The notes below the pieces were generated by a model. The model had not been told where the DNA came from. It saw only the letters and a program-made list of their open reading frames with translations, and searched no databases. DNA of 64,000 nucleotides. It comes from Paulownia fortunei. Taxonomy: Eukaryota; Streptophyta; Magnoliopsida; Lamiales; Paulowniaceae. The first letter of the stretch is position 1, and each line of letters begins with the position of its first letter. The DNA is taken from assembly GCA_019321725.1 (NCBI GenBank), contig CM033108.1:8512060-8576059 (forward strand). Direction: 5' to 3'. Shown here piece by piece: positions 1 to 10,759 of the stretch. The position numbers were made by a program, and so were the translations under genes.

Positions 1-774
1 TTAGGTTCGACCTATCAGAAGCATGACGCCCACCAAAAGGGTGCATCACCTCGCATCGCGCAGCTAGCTCGACATGAGGGATCCCAGGTCAAGAGCTGGG
101 CAGGATGAGCGCTCTAGTGCTCGACTTGGTGCTCTGTCCCTAAGTTCAAGTCATGCGAAGAAAGTTGCTTAGGCTTGACCTGCGTAGCTGCCTAATAAGG
201 CAGCGTGTGAAGGCACCACACCACCCATGTTGGCGGTAAGCAAGGTATTTCTTGGCGGTGGCGCCCCCCATCCCCAATTCTTACTATCAAATATTGATAA
301 TCAAATGGTGAAGATAAGGTGTTTGGTGTAATGAAGACAATGTGTTTGATAAAACGCCTAAGTGGATTATGCAAAGAGTGGGGGGAAGAATTTTTTTTCC
401 AAAGTAGCTCAACTAGGCTGGAGTTTTGGGAGCTCACAAAGTGTTTGGTGAAAGTCCCGTAGGATAAGAGTTTTACTTACCTACCAAGTGTTTGAGGAAA
501 AATTTTCAAAGGATCATACAGAAAATCGGATACCTTTCTGGGGCTCCGCCCCCCTTGACCCCTGCTCACTGACCAGGCAGCGAGACCCCTGACTAACTCA
601 GCAAATTGGGTATTAATTGATGGCGAATATATGTCTTAGCTTGAGAGTCTATCTCTCCAAAGGAGATGCCCTCCCCCCGCCCCCCCCAAATATAGTCAAT
701 TTCCTACACAATAACCAAAATGGGCTAACACAAAAAATAAAGAATGTGACTCCAAGTTACTCATCCCAAGAGGT
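1..774. other. Noncoding 3' region, no gene recognised
   Basis: This stretch has higher GC than its surroundings and several copies of a CTCGAC/TCGACCT word. Similar words recur at 56100-56330 inside the other Tat/Ogre-like element. A short inverted repeat, GGGGCTCCGCCCC, lies at 540-552. Short open frames on both strands show no recognisable domain or codon pattern. It is probably the untranslated 3' part of the retroelement that ends at 2388. Confidence 0.4.
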
Positions 775-850
775 GACCTACTCTAACACTCTCTACTCTT
801 GACCCAACCTTCCCTACGTGAGGATTGCCCAAGAGTGGGTGGCTTATTCT
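775..850 (+). repeat. Direct repeat flanking the minisatellite, left copy
   Basis: About 75 bases here, containing CTCTCTACTCTTGACC and ending in CAAGAGTGGGTGGCTTATTC, are similar to 2003-2075. The right copy ends in the purine tract that precedes the LTR. The two copies bracket the minisatellite array. The left copy resembles a decayed second polypurine-tract region. Confidence 0.65.
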
Positions 851-984
851 AACTTTGTGCATTGACTTGTGGACCTCATGAACTTGACTTATTAAGTCTT
901 ATCTTTGTTCTTACTCGTAATTCAAATGGACCTTTTGGACTTAGCCTATTAGGCTTATTTTGGGCTCATGGCGTATAAACAAGC

Positions 985-1975
985 TCATGCGATGAGGTGA
1001 AGATTTTCTAGTGAAGATTTTCTATGTCTTCCAACTAGCTTAATAAGGTGAAAATTTTCTAAGTTTTCCAACTAGCGCAATAAGGTGAAAATTTTCTAAA
1101 TCCTCAATTTGCGCAATGAGGAAAATTTTTTCTAAGTCCCTCAACTAGTGCCATGAGGTTTATTTTTTATACATCCCTCTACTAGGGCGATGACGAGAAA
1201 ATTTTCTAAGTCCTTCAACTAGGGCAATGAGGTGAGATTTTTCTAAGTTCCTCAACTAGCCTCATGAGGTGAGAATTTTCTAAGTCCCCTAACTAGCGCA
1301 ATGAGGTGAAAGTTTTCTAAGCTCCTCAACAAGCCCCATGAGGTAAAATTTTTCTAAGTCCTTCGACTAGCGTAATGAGGTGAAAATTTTCTAAGTCCTC
1401 TACTAGCGCAATCAAGTGAAAATTTTATAAGTCCCTCTAGTAGCACAATGTAGTGAAATTTTTCTAAATCCTTCAACTAGCGCAATGATGTAAAATTTTT
1501 CTAAGTTTCTCTACTATTCCCATAAGGTGAAAATTTTCTAAGTCCTCCAACTAGCGCAATGAAGTGAAAATTTTCTAAGTCCTCTACTAGCAAATTAGGT
1601 GACAATTTTCTAAGTTTTTCAACTAGTGCAATAAGGTGAAAATTTCTAAATCCTCTACTAGTGCAATGAGGCGTAAATTTTCTAAGTCCCCTAAACTAAC
1701 ACAATGAGGTGAAATTTTTTTATGTTCCTTAACTAGCACTATGAGGTTTAAATTTTCTAAGTCCCTCAACTAGGGTGATGAGGTTATAATTTTGTAAGTC
1801 CTCCAACTAGCCTAATGAGGTGAAAATTTTCTAAATCCTGAGCTAGCACAATGAGATGAAAAATTTCTAAGTCTCATCTAGCACAATGAGGTGAAAACTT
1901 TCTAAGTCCCTAAACTAGCGACATGTGCGCACAAGAGAGAAACTTTTCTAATTCCCTTAGCTAGTGTCATGAGTG
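985..1975 (+). repeat. Degenerate minisatellite, about 40-bp unit, about 26 copies
   Basis: The unit reads roughly AATGAGGTGAAAATTTTCTAAG followed by TCCTCAACTAGCGC. I count about 26 occurrences of the TTTTCTAAGTCC-like core. Copies differ by substitutions and 1-3 base indels, so the array is old. No open reading frame runs through it. Its place just upstream of a polypurine tract fits a Tat/Ogre 3' untranslated region. Confidence 0.9.
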
Positions 1976-2002
1976 CACAAGGAACAAACCCAACAAAAAT
2001 CA

Positions 2003-2069
2003 TCTACGACACTATCTACTCTCGACCAACCTTCCTTACGCGAGATTTGTTCAGAAGTGAGGGGGCTTA
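2003..2069 (+). other. Right flank repeat with polypurine tract
   Basis: This is the second copy of the 775-850 repeat. It ends in AGAAGTGAGGGGGC immediately before TATGATGG. A purine run directly 5' of the LTR start is the site where plus-strand DNA synthesis is primed in LTR elements. The assignment rests on position and composition. Confidence 0.5.
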
Positions 2070-2388
2070 TGATGGGTCACGATCCATAGAGACCTAATAG
2101 TCTAAGTCTAATGGGCCGAAATAACACCAAAACCCAATAGGCTAAGCCCATGGGATTCATAATAAATAAAATTGGGTTGTAATGCCTAAGCCCATGGAGG
2201 CTTAAAGGTCCAAATCCACGAAAATCCTCATATCACCACTATAAAAAAGCCCAACTTTTATTATTAAAATATACACAAATAATTACATGTATAATTTCTC
2301 TCAAGTTCTCTGGCTTTCATTGACTTGCTCTAGAACTAACTTAAGCTTTGTAGGGTTTTCGCCAGGTTAACACCTAACACCACTAACA
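2070..2388 (+). repeat. LTR of the Tat/Ogre-like element
   Basis: The LTR starts TGATGGGTCACG straight after a purine tract. It contains a TATA box (TATAAAAAA, 2240-2248) and ends near CACCTAACA or CACTAACA, at 2379 or 2388. At about 315 bp it matches the short LTRs of the similar element at 55260-59369. The partner LTR lies outside the window, so the right edge is approximate. Confidence 0.5.
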
Positions 2389-2690
2389 ACTTTTTATGAT
2401 GCATGCAGTGACCTATGTGTAATTGACTTCCAACTAGAAGTTTTGAAAGGAGTAGTGATACTATATCACTAGTGATATGAACATAAATAATATTATAATT
2501 TAAGATATTATGATCATCAATATTGTCAAATATTAATTCAATAAATTAATTTAAATGAATAAATAACTTGACTTTGTATTATAGTCCGTATATTAAAATA
2601 TTGATGGAGAAAATAGTATATTCTTTGGGGATTTTAAATTGTTAAATAAGTTTGAGCTTAGATGATGATTAAATTTTCTTTTAGTTGTGG
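2389..2690. other. AT-rich spacer, no gene seen
   Basis: Nothing coding is visible. A perfect 16-base palindrome, ATATCACTAGTGATAT, lies at 2463-2478. It is too short and isolated to assign a role. Confidence 0.6.
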
Positions 2691-4467
2691 TGGAGGCAAA
2701 TAGGAGCCAAGTAATCTAACTTTTTAAAAATAGAGCCCGACGTCGATCCACAGGGAAGTTGTTTGAAATTTTCAATATTGTATTTCTTAAAATATGGGTT
2801 TTATATGGTTTATATTATAAAGAAAAGCTTAAGTTATAACTAAGATATCAAAGTAATAAAAATACTAAGGATTTGAGATTCGCTCTTGAGTTTTGGATAG
2901 ATGAATGATTATTTATTAATATTTTACTTCTTTTAAATACCACTATTGGAATCCATACACAATGAAGGTTCTAATGAGAAGATGTTATCAAATAGTTCAT
3001 GCATTAAGATAATCATGATATTATCTTACTGTTTGTAAATTATCTCTTAACACCAATACTTATTTTTGGAATCAAGTATTTATGTGCACCTTTGTCTACA
3101 ATAAATCAATATTATATGCTAGCAGTCGGTGTAGTAGAACCATACAATAAGCTAAATGAACAGTACAAAAATCAAGAACTGCCACTAAATAAGAAGGGTT
3201 TTAACGCCATACTTATTTACGGGATTAAGTAATTATGCACACCTTTGTCTACAATAAATTAAGGTTTCACATTAATAGTAGATGTAGTAGAACCGTACAT
3301 CAAGCTAAAGGAACCTAAGTATTTGTTGTCCCATTGGTGATATATAAACCAAGAATCACCACAAAACAAGAAGGGTTTAATCAAAAATTAAAATAATAAT
3401 ACAACACACTTAAATATTATGCACTTTTATAACCGTTCATTTTCCTCCATCAAGAGGTCCACCGTTTTTCCTCAACTAAATAAAATTTAGAAATACATAA
3501 TGAAAATAGAAATGACTAAAAATAGAAGAAAAACTAGATAATATATTTCTATTACTATTAGAAAACTTACACTATTATTAGAAAACTTAGCCTAAAGAAA
3601 GAAAACAATAAAACTTTATTTCTCCCTCTAAGGTTTTTTTGTGTATGTTTTAAATATCATCCAAGAGTCCCTATTTATAGTAAAAGAGTGACTAAATTCA
3701 CATCTCTAAATGCACTCCAAATTAACTTCAAATATGCTCTAAATTCATGTCTTTCTCAAATCTAAATTGCATCATACATTTTTCTCCATGTAATTAGCTG
3801 ATTTTGTGAAAGTGATCAATATAAAAATTGTAGATTTATTTGTTAGCTTCAGTTTTCAACTTGAATCACCTAATTCCAACTGCTAGAAAGAAAGTTATGC
3901 TTGATTTAAAAATATATATCAGTATACATAGATCATTTTCAATATATACACTCGGACGAATGTTTTCTTATAATTAAGGCTGAATTAGGCTGATCTTCCA
4001 ACATAAAAATTATAGTTCTATCTCTTAAATTTTAAATAAAATAAGATTTAGGTTCATAGGGCTTTTAAACATAGAGTTATGCCTAAAATATGAAAATTGC
4101 ACAAGTATGAAAGTATGCTTATTTTGAATTTAATGAAAGTCCAACAATCACTTGCAAAGCCCAAATAATTTCTTGCATATATTTTGATCTATAGATGATG
4201 AACTTAGGAAAAATGACCATTTTTTTCTAATTATGATGCTTCTTTGATCCAATAAAATATTATTTCCCAACTTGCTCACAAAACATGTTGTCGTCTTTAG
4301 TTTTATTTTGGATTTTTTTTCAACTTTTTTTATTCATTGATTCCCTAACACAAAACATTGATAAAATTATAATATTAACAAGAATAAAGTAAGGAAAGTA
4401 TAAAGAATTTAAATATATCAAAATAATAAAGTAAGAAAGTATAATATGTCAAAATATGCGCTTATCA
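2691..4467 (-). repeat. Probable solo LTR of an Athila-type element
   Basis: Read on the minus strand it begins TGATAAGCGCAT, the same TGATAAG start as the two Athila-lineage LTR pairs in this window. It carries a TATA box (plus-strand CTATTTATAG, 3671-3680). Near its 3' end is CTTCCCTGTGGATCGACG, a word common close to the end of such plant LTRs. The flanks are TGTGG (2686-2690) and TGTAG (4468-4472), a 4-of-5 target-duplication match. No primer-binding site or polypurine tract adjoins it, which fits LTR-LTR recombination leaving a solo LTR. Confidence 0.55.
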
Positions 4468-7400
4468 TGTAGTATGGTGCGTGGACCATTAGGGCTTCGT
4501 GAGCTTGTGGGTTTGGGCCGCCTCTAGTAGGCTTCTTGGACATCTCTGGACTTATAGCATAATTTGGCCCCTCAGAAACTTAAAACTTTTATTTTCTCAG
4601 CTTTTATCTAAAATTCCGCATTGGGTGGAATGTGATATATAATTTTGGGACGAAGGGCATATAACTTTTTTCATCAATAATGCCTAGCTAAAATGGCTGA
4701 AATTGAGGTGCCATGTGTAATTGAATTCTTATATTTGTATTGAACAGAAAAATTATTACCATTTATCTAGTTTTATAAGAAAAACATATCACATCGTTTT
4801 AGTTAACTACGAGATGAGACATATTAAATATTTAATACATAAAAGTATGTTACAAAAATTTTGCTCATAGTTATGGTGAAAAAATCAGTCAAATAATATA
4901 AAAATTGATAATATATGGATTTATGAACCTAAGGAAAATTTACGAATGTAAAAAAATTATTTGGAAGCAAAAATACGATTTTTTTTATATTATTTTATAT
5001 GTATCATCTTTGTACTTATTTTTAGATTATGCAAAAAATATTGTGCATGTATCATTATATTATTTCTAATTATAACTCAATTTAGAAAGAATTATTTAAA
5101 AATAACTAATATTTAATAAAATAATAGAATTTTAATTCTTTATTTGTATGATAATCAATTAATACTTATACATAATTCTGATATATAGATTAGGTTTTAA
5201 GTAATATATTTATATTTGTTAAAATTAAGTATTATTAATGAGTATGACATGAAATACTTATACAACGTGTAAATATTTTTTCTTCGAAAATAAGAGCATT
5301 ATTCATTTTGTTCAAGATGTGTATGAGAATGAAAGTATTTTTAATTATTCGTGTATATATATATATATGCTATACGAATATCATATCATTTTTTACTAAC
5401 AAAAACCACATCATATTAAGTGTTTATTCACTTTGATACTAAATTTGTTCTCGAGGCTATGCCACGATCACATCCCATTTTTGACCAAAAACATAAGCTT
5501 AATCAATATGTAAAGTAACACGAACCAGCAAAAATGGTTTGTGGTCAAGGGTGCTAATCAAGTCCAACACACCTTAAATGAATGAGTCGTTATCGGTTTT
5601 CATAATTGACTAGGCTGTACCTTGAATTGCAGGGTTTCATTCTACTAACAAATTATGGATGAGCTATTTATAACTTTTTTTAGTCTTTTTTTTTATATTA
5701 GGATTCATTCTCTATCCATTGTTCTTGTAGTTTTCATTTCTCAATCCAAATTAATTTTACGATAAACTCTCCATCTGATGTGGACAATAAATATTGTAGT
5801 ATAAATACAAGATTGCCCATGGGAATATATTAAAATTACAAAAATAGGATAAGGTCTGCATTAGCATTCTTAGGTAGATTCGACCTGAGTTCGACTCAGA
5901 TTGAAACCCGACTTCCCACCCACATAATATATTCATAATATATTCTTATTATTCTATCACATGTACCAGCTCAATTCTATAAATAGTACCTCAACTCTCG
6001 CATTACAAACAAGTCTCAATAGCATTTACTTTACATATATATTTTATTTCCTTTTACTTTTTTCAGGTTTAAAAGATTCGATTTTACTATTGGAGTGTTA
6101 TAATTGGCGGTTATTACAACAAGCCTAATGATTTCTCTGAGTTACTTGAATAGAGAGTGGAGATCTAGAAGTTCCGGACATCTTGCCTTTGGTCCTTGAT
6201 TGAGTTTGATCAAACGAGATCATTGTCACTCAAGATCATCATCTACTTCGTGGAAAAACTCATCCAAATTCCTTTTCAAGTGCTGTATCAATTGGAATTA
6301 GGGTTTTTAAAAATTACACTTTCAAATATGAAATGTGGATGCCCAGATCAGCGTAGGAGGTAGTGCACTCATCTCGAAACAGAGAGAAAGATAGAACAAG
6401 TGTTTCCATTGCACGACAATAGATGTGAAGCTGTGAAAACGGAATAAAGTTGACACTGGAGCAATCTCAATTGAAAATCATTTGATCCAAGTTTCATTAA
6501 GTTCACAACAATTAATTAGATCCAGCATATGCAACAAAGTGATAGTATCCAGCTAACGTTTCTCATTTCCTCCCAACAAATGCCTATTTCGAAATCTTCT
6601 TAGCAAATAATTGAAGTCTAAATTTAGGTGATAAAATTTATAAATTTTTTGAGGTTTTTAGTTCAAATATTTATTTATAGTTGATTATTAGTAGTTGATA
6701 TTTTTAAATTGTCAGTTAATGATTTTTGATTCTTTGTTAATTAAAATTTAATATAATGATGAATATCGCCCCACTTAAAAAAGACAAAAAAATCTTTTTC
6801 ATTTAACAATTCTGTGTCTCACAAAGCCCTCAAACTACGTCTAGAGTAGGAAAAAGGTCATTTAGAAAAAATATTTCAGGTGATATGGAAATGCACGTCA
6901 AATGGGTATTTTCATGCTTGAAGTGATGTGGATGAATTGATACGACCTTTTTGATAGAAATCAATTATCAATTAAAATGAATGAACTTCTATCAATTGTG
7001 GCTATTAGTCTAATACTTTCATCAAGAAGTTAAATTGGCTCGTTCTCCTTAGTGAAAATTCTTGGAACAGACAACGCTCCATTGAATATTATTGGATTGG
7101 AGGAAGGTGAATGGCGAAAATCATTAAACCTTTCAATCCAACAAGTAGTATTAAAGCAATTTAAACTCCATAAAATTACGATAAATGTTATAGAGGTTTG
7201 CACGTAGTTGTAAGAATTAATAGAGATGGGCGATTCAGTGTTGTTGGACAAACTCAAGGTCAATTAATTACTATTGGCCAAAAGTTGCATAGAGCTACAT
7301 AACTACGTAAACAGGAATAGATTGGAATAAGCATTGTTGATGACTATAATTCATGGTTGTGCAACTTATATATCTTAAATTTAGTGTGTGACCATGACCA

Positions 7401-7592
7401 ACTATATAAGTGTCATCCATATCGAGTAGATGAATAATAATGTTTTATGATGCATTATATATCATTTTGACTATTTGATCTTGAATTGATGTTGGGCTAA
7501 ACTGATTTTGAGGACTCAATTAATGAATGAGTTACAATTGGGGCTTACATGTTAGTACAGGCTTGTGATACCCAAGATAATTATATTTTTCT
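4468..7592. other. AT-rich intergenic DNA, no gene recognised
   Basis: Long AT-rich stretches with poly-A and poly-T runs carry only short open frames with no recognisable domain. Around 5860-6120 the sequence looks like a decayed LTR, with a TATA box followed by a T-rich leader, but no partner is seen. The rest shows nothing I can support. Confidence 0.5.
5978..5986 (+). promoter_or_regulatory. TATA box in an LTR-like context
   Basis: TATAAATAG follows CAGCTCAATTC and is followed by CTCAACTCTCGCATTAC, a layout seen in LTR promoters of plant Ty3 elements. No matching second LTR or primer-binding site was found, so this may be a solo or decayed LTR promoter. Confidence 0.3.
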
Positions 7593-7822
7593 GGTAAATT
7601 ATAAAAATTATTATTTAAATTTAGGTTATTTATTAAAAAAAATCATCTAAATTTATAAATTATAATTTTTTTTATATTTATTTTTAATTTACAAATTGCA
7701 CCTAATGAGGTGAGTATTTGTAAACTAAAGACACTACTTCAATGGGTATTTGTAATTTTAAAAATTAATCATTTTTTTTTTATAATTAGGTTAAATTTAA
7801 GGAATAATTTTTACAATTTACC
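7593..7822. mobile_element. MITE-like element with about 34-bp terminal inverted repeats
   Basis: The left end GGTAAATTATAAAAATTATT (7593 on) and the right end, finishing AATAATTTTTACAATTTACC (to 7822), are inverted copies with few mismatches over about 34 bases. The element is about 230 bp, AT-rich and noncoding, the size and form of a miniature inverted-repeat transposable element. No clear target duplication can be read at the edges, so the superfamily is open. Confidence 0.55.
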
Positions 7823-8789
7823 TTATTCTTTTATGGGATAAATCACATGAATTATTTTAATATATATCCAAAACATCAATTTGATTTGAGGGTCAAGCCA
7901 GGTGTTGGAACTTTGTTTTACAAATGAAAAATTAGAGGTGAAACATGAATTCGTCAAGAACATCAACAGGACAATTTAGAGGTATTTGAGGCGCTATTTT
8001 TTACGCACCATGCTTTTTGTTCAAATTTCCATTTAGAAATTCTAAGATTGGTAAAAAGAAAAATCTGACAAAGTGCTTACAAAATTAGGAATCATAATAT
8101 TTTAGTATAAGTTTGAAAACCGATCTAGGTTAGCAGAATTCAAGTTCTCTCCATTCTCGATTACGTATTGTTTCCCCTTTTTTCGTCGCAAACTTCCATA
8201 ACTGGGCTTTTTCTCTCCTATCTACAACTCTAAAGCATCTAATTCTCAAATTGTTACCATCTCATAAATAACTTTCATTATATCATTTGTCTGTCAAATG
8301 TACTACCATAGTAATACGCCACTAAATCTCCCTACTCTTGGAAATTTTGTAAATTAAATAATTTTATTTCCCAATTAAATTGGGCATATAAGATACTATA
8401 AAATTTCTTATAAAATTAATGTAATTGTATGAATATTTAATTTTAATCAATTCTAAAAAATTTAATAATATAAAATAAAGAGTTTAAGAAAGTATAACAT
8501 GATAGAAAAAGACTTTCTTTTTCTTGTGATGCTTTGAGAATCTACCAGCTCTTATCTTCAAGTTTCGATCTAATTTTTCAATCTAAGCCTCCAAACTAAT
8601 GGGAATGAGTAGATATTCTTAACACTAAATTAATTTATATTATGATTAAATTAAATTATACTATATATTTTATCTTGTGATGTTTTCAACACATAAAAAT
8701 TACAATAATGGGCTTAGGAGAGGGGAAGAAAAGTATTTAGCAAAAAACTAGGAGAATTCTTATGCTCAATAAAGTAGAGTGTGAGAGAG
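7823..8789. other. AT-rich DNA, possibly the left half of an interrupted copia-type LTR
   Basis: There is no gene. On the minus strand, 8789 down to about 8500 reads like the distal part of a copia-type LTR, with a CTCTCTCACACTC-rich stretch followed by a purine/T leader. It would join in frame of context to 21281-22510 if the intervening Athila element were removed. The left limit of that LTR was not found. Confidence 0.35.
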
Positions 8790-9035
8790 AAGAGTGATAA
8801 GTTGGTTTTAAACAAATTATTTCATATTTTTTTACTTAATAAATTGTTTATCTTCAATCATTTTATGCCGATTTTATGTATTTTTGTGTAGATTTCATGG
8901 AAAGAAGAAGAAAGTTTAGAAAAGAAAAAAAATCATAAAAAATTTGGAAGTCCTGCCACGACTCAAGAAAATGGAGTTGCGATGCCAGTTAGACAGATTG
9001 TCTAGAGCCGCGTCCCCAGCAATCAGAGTCGCGGC

Positions 9036-10268
9036 CCCAGTTCACGAAAATTTCAAAATATAATTTTTAGTCCGATTTTGGGACTTCTTTTGGAGGACTA
9101 TAAAAGACATTTTCCAATACAAATTTAGGGATCTCTCTAGGGCAAAAAAAAAAAAAAAAAGAAATAGAAAAAAATGAAAGGAAAAGAGGGCAAGGCTTCA
9201 AGATTCAAGATTTAGAGTTTCTTCTTCAAGATTTCAGAGTTTTTCTTTTCTTCTCTTTTTATCTTACATTTTCTCATGAATTCAAAATTATCTATAGATT
9301 TGATAAATATGATTAGGGGCTAGGCTTCCTATTTATGGTTTTGATGCAACCTAATTATGATGATTTGAATTTATCTTTCAATTCAATTGAATGTTTATTT
9401 GATCTAGTTGAGTTTTCTACATGGATCTTAATACTTTCAATTACTTGACAACTAATTGAATGATTTGCTAATCATATTGACCCAAGAGGTGATATATGTG
9501 TCTAGTTTTATGTGTGGAAAATTACAAATTATATGTAAGATAGAAATATACTTGCATGGTTTGTGTAGTTTTTGATTGATATCTATAGAGTTTAATGATT
9601 TATTGATTATTTAATTTACATAGGAATATAGTGGGTTAGCAATTGTTAAAATTTTCAGTAGACCCAGTTCGCGAAAATTTTAAAATATGATTTTTAGTCC
9701 AATTTTGGGACTTCTTTTGGAGGACTTTAAAAGGCATCTTCCAATACACATTTGGGGATCTCTCTAGGGCCAAAAAATACAGAAAAAAATGAGAGGAAAA
9801 GAGAGCAAGGCTTCAAGATTCAAGATTTGGGGTTTCTTCTTCAAGATTCCAGAGTTTTTTTTTCTTCTCCTTTTATCTTACCTTTTCTCATGAATTCAAA
9901 TTTGTCTATAGATTTGATAAATATGATTAGAGGCGAGGTTTTCTATCTAGGGTAGCTAATTAGGATGATTTGAATTTATCTTTCAATTCAATTAAATATT
10001 TATTTGATTTAGTTGAGTTTTTTATATGGGTCTTAATACTTTCTATTACTTGACCACTAATTGAATGATTTGCTAATCATATTGACCCGGAAGGTGATAC
10101 ATGTGTCTAGTTCTATGTGTCAAAAACTATAAATTATATGTAAGATATGAATATACTTGTATGGTTTGTGTAGTTTTTGATTGATATTTATAAAGCCTAA
10201 CAATTTATTGATTGTTTAATTCACATAGGAATATAGTGGGTTATCAATTGATAAAATTTTCATTAGAC
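9036..10268 (+). repeat. Tandem duplication inside the 5' LTR, 627-bp period
   Basis: Copy 1 (9036-9662) and copy 2 (9663-10268) both run from CCCAGTTC through the TATA region to a CAGTAGAC/CATTAGAC end. In the first 108 bases the copies differ at roughly one base in ten, about as much as either differs from the 3' LTR. Only one unit is present in the 3' LTR. Confidence 0.88.
9099..9106 (+). promoter_or_regulatory. TATA box of the Athila 5' LTR
   Basis: TATAAAAG is conserved at 20458-20465 in the 3' LTR. The duplicated copy at 9726 has lost the consensus (TTTAAAAG). This is the expected start region for element transcription. Confidence 0.6.
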
Positions 10269-10620
10269 CTAGGGAAAGGCTATTGAATAATTGAAGGATT
10301 CTCGACTATCAACTAAAAATAATAAATTAAAATTGATGTGATTGGGTATTCAAATCGAACTAATTATGATAAAATCATAACCTTAAGTCTTTAAGTCAAT
10401 GAATTTCATCCTTATTTGATTTTGTATATTAGTTTAGTGATAGTTTATTTTAGTTTGCATTAATCGCCACTCATTTTCATTTGTTCAAATAAAATTAGAG
10501 TTAACTCAATTTTGGTATTTAATAATTCACAATTCTCGTGGGAACGATACTTCACTCATCTACTTTATTACTTGTTAATGATAATGTGTACTTTCGTTCA
10601 CAAATTTCACAATAAGTTTT

Positions 10621-10639
10621 TGGCATCGTTGTCGCGGAC
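10621..10639 (+). other. Primer-binding site, tRNA-Asp type, decayed
   Basis: TGGCATCGTTGTCGCGGAC lies six bases after the LTR. It matches the complement of the plant tRNA-Asp 3' end (TGGCGCCGTTGCCGGGGAA) at 14 of 19 positions. Athila elements commonly use this tRNA to prime minus-strand synthesis. Confidence 0.75.
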
Positions 10640-10759
10640 TGTTTGTCTTTATTAATATTGATACCAAGTAGCTTTGATTTTAATTTGAATTATTTATTTT
10701 TTTCTTATTAGATTTTATTTTGATTGACGCTCTTGATTTTTCCAGGTGCTTTTGGGTGT

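Larger units (their letters stand above)
1..2388 (+). mobile_element. 3' end of a Tat/Ogre-like Ty3 retrotransposon (truncated by window edge)
   Basis: The interpretation rests on order: a noncoding region with a minisatellite, a purine-rich tract ending in GTGAGGGGGC, then a short LTR-like segment starting TGATGG with a TATA box. Long 3' untranslated regions carrying minisatellites just before the polypurine tract are known for Tat/Ogre elements. The element at 55260-59369 has the same arrangement on the other strand and a matching boundary (purine tract, then TATGATG). No coding domain of this copy lies in the window, so the lineage assignment is inference. Confidence 0.5.
8795..10614 (+). 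repeat. 5' LTR of the Athila element, enlarged by internal duplication
   Basis: The LTR begins TGATAAGTTGG and ends CACAATA, where the 3' LTR ends in canonical CA. It is 1820 bp against 1184 bp for the 3' LTR. The difference is a 627-bp tandem duplication here (9036-10268), minus about 80 bp that survive here but are missing from the 3' LTR near 21240. A TATA box (TATAAAAG) lies at 9099-9106; its duplicate at 9726-9733 reads TTTAAAAG. Confidence 0.88.

Noticed and set aside
5877..5915. TTCGACCTGAGTTCGACTC as a tRNA B-box-like sequence
   Set aside because: No cloverleaf arms or A-box could be placed upstream.
7030..7263. 77-codon minus-strand open frame
   Set aside because: No recognisable domain, AT-rich chance codon use and no supporting context.
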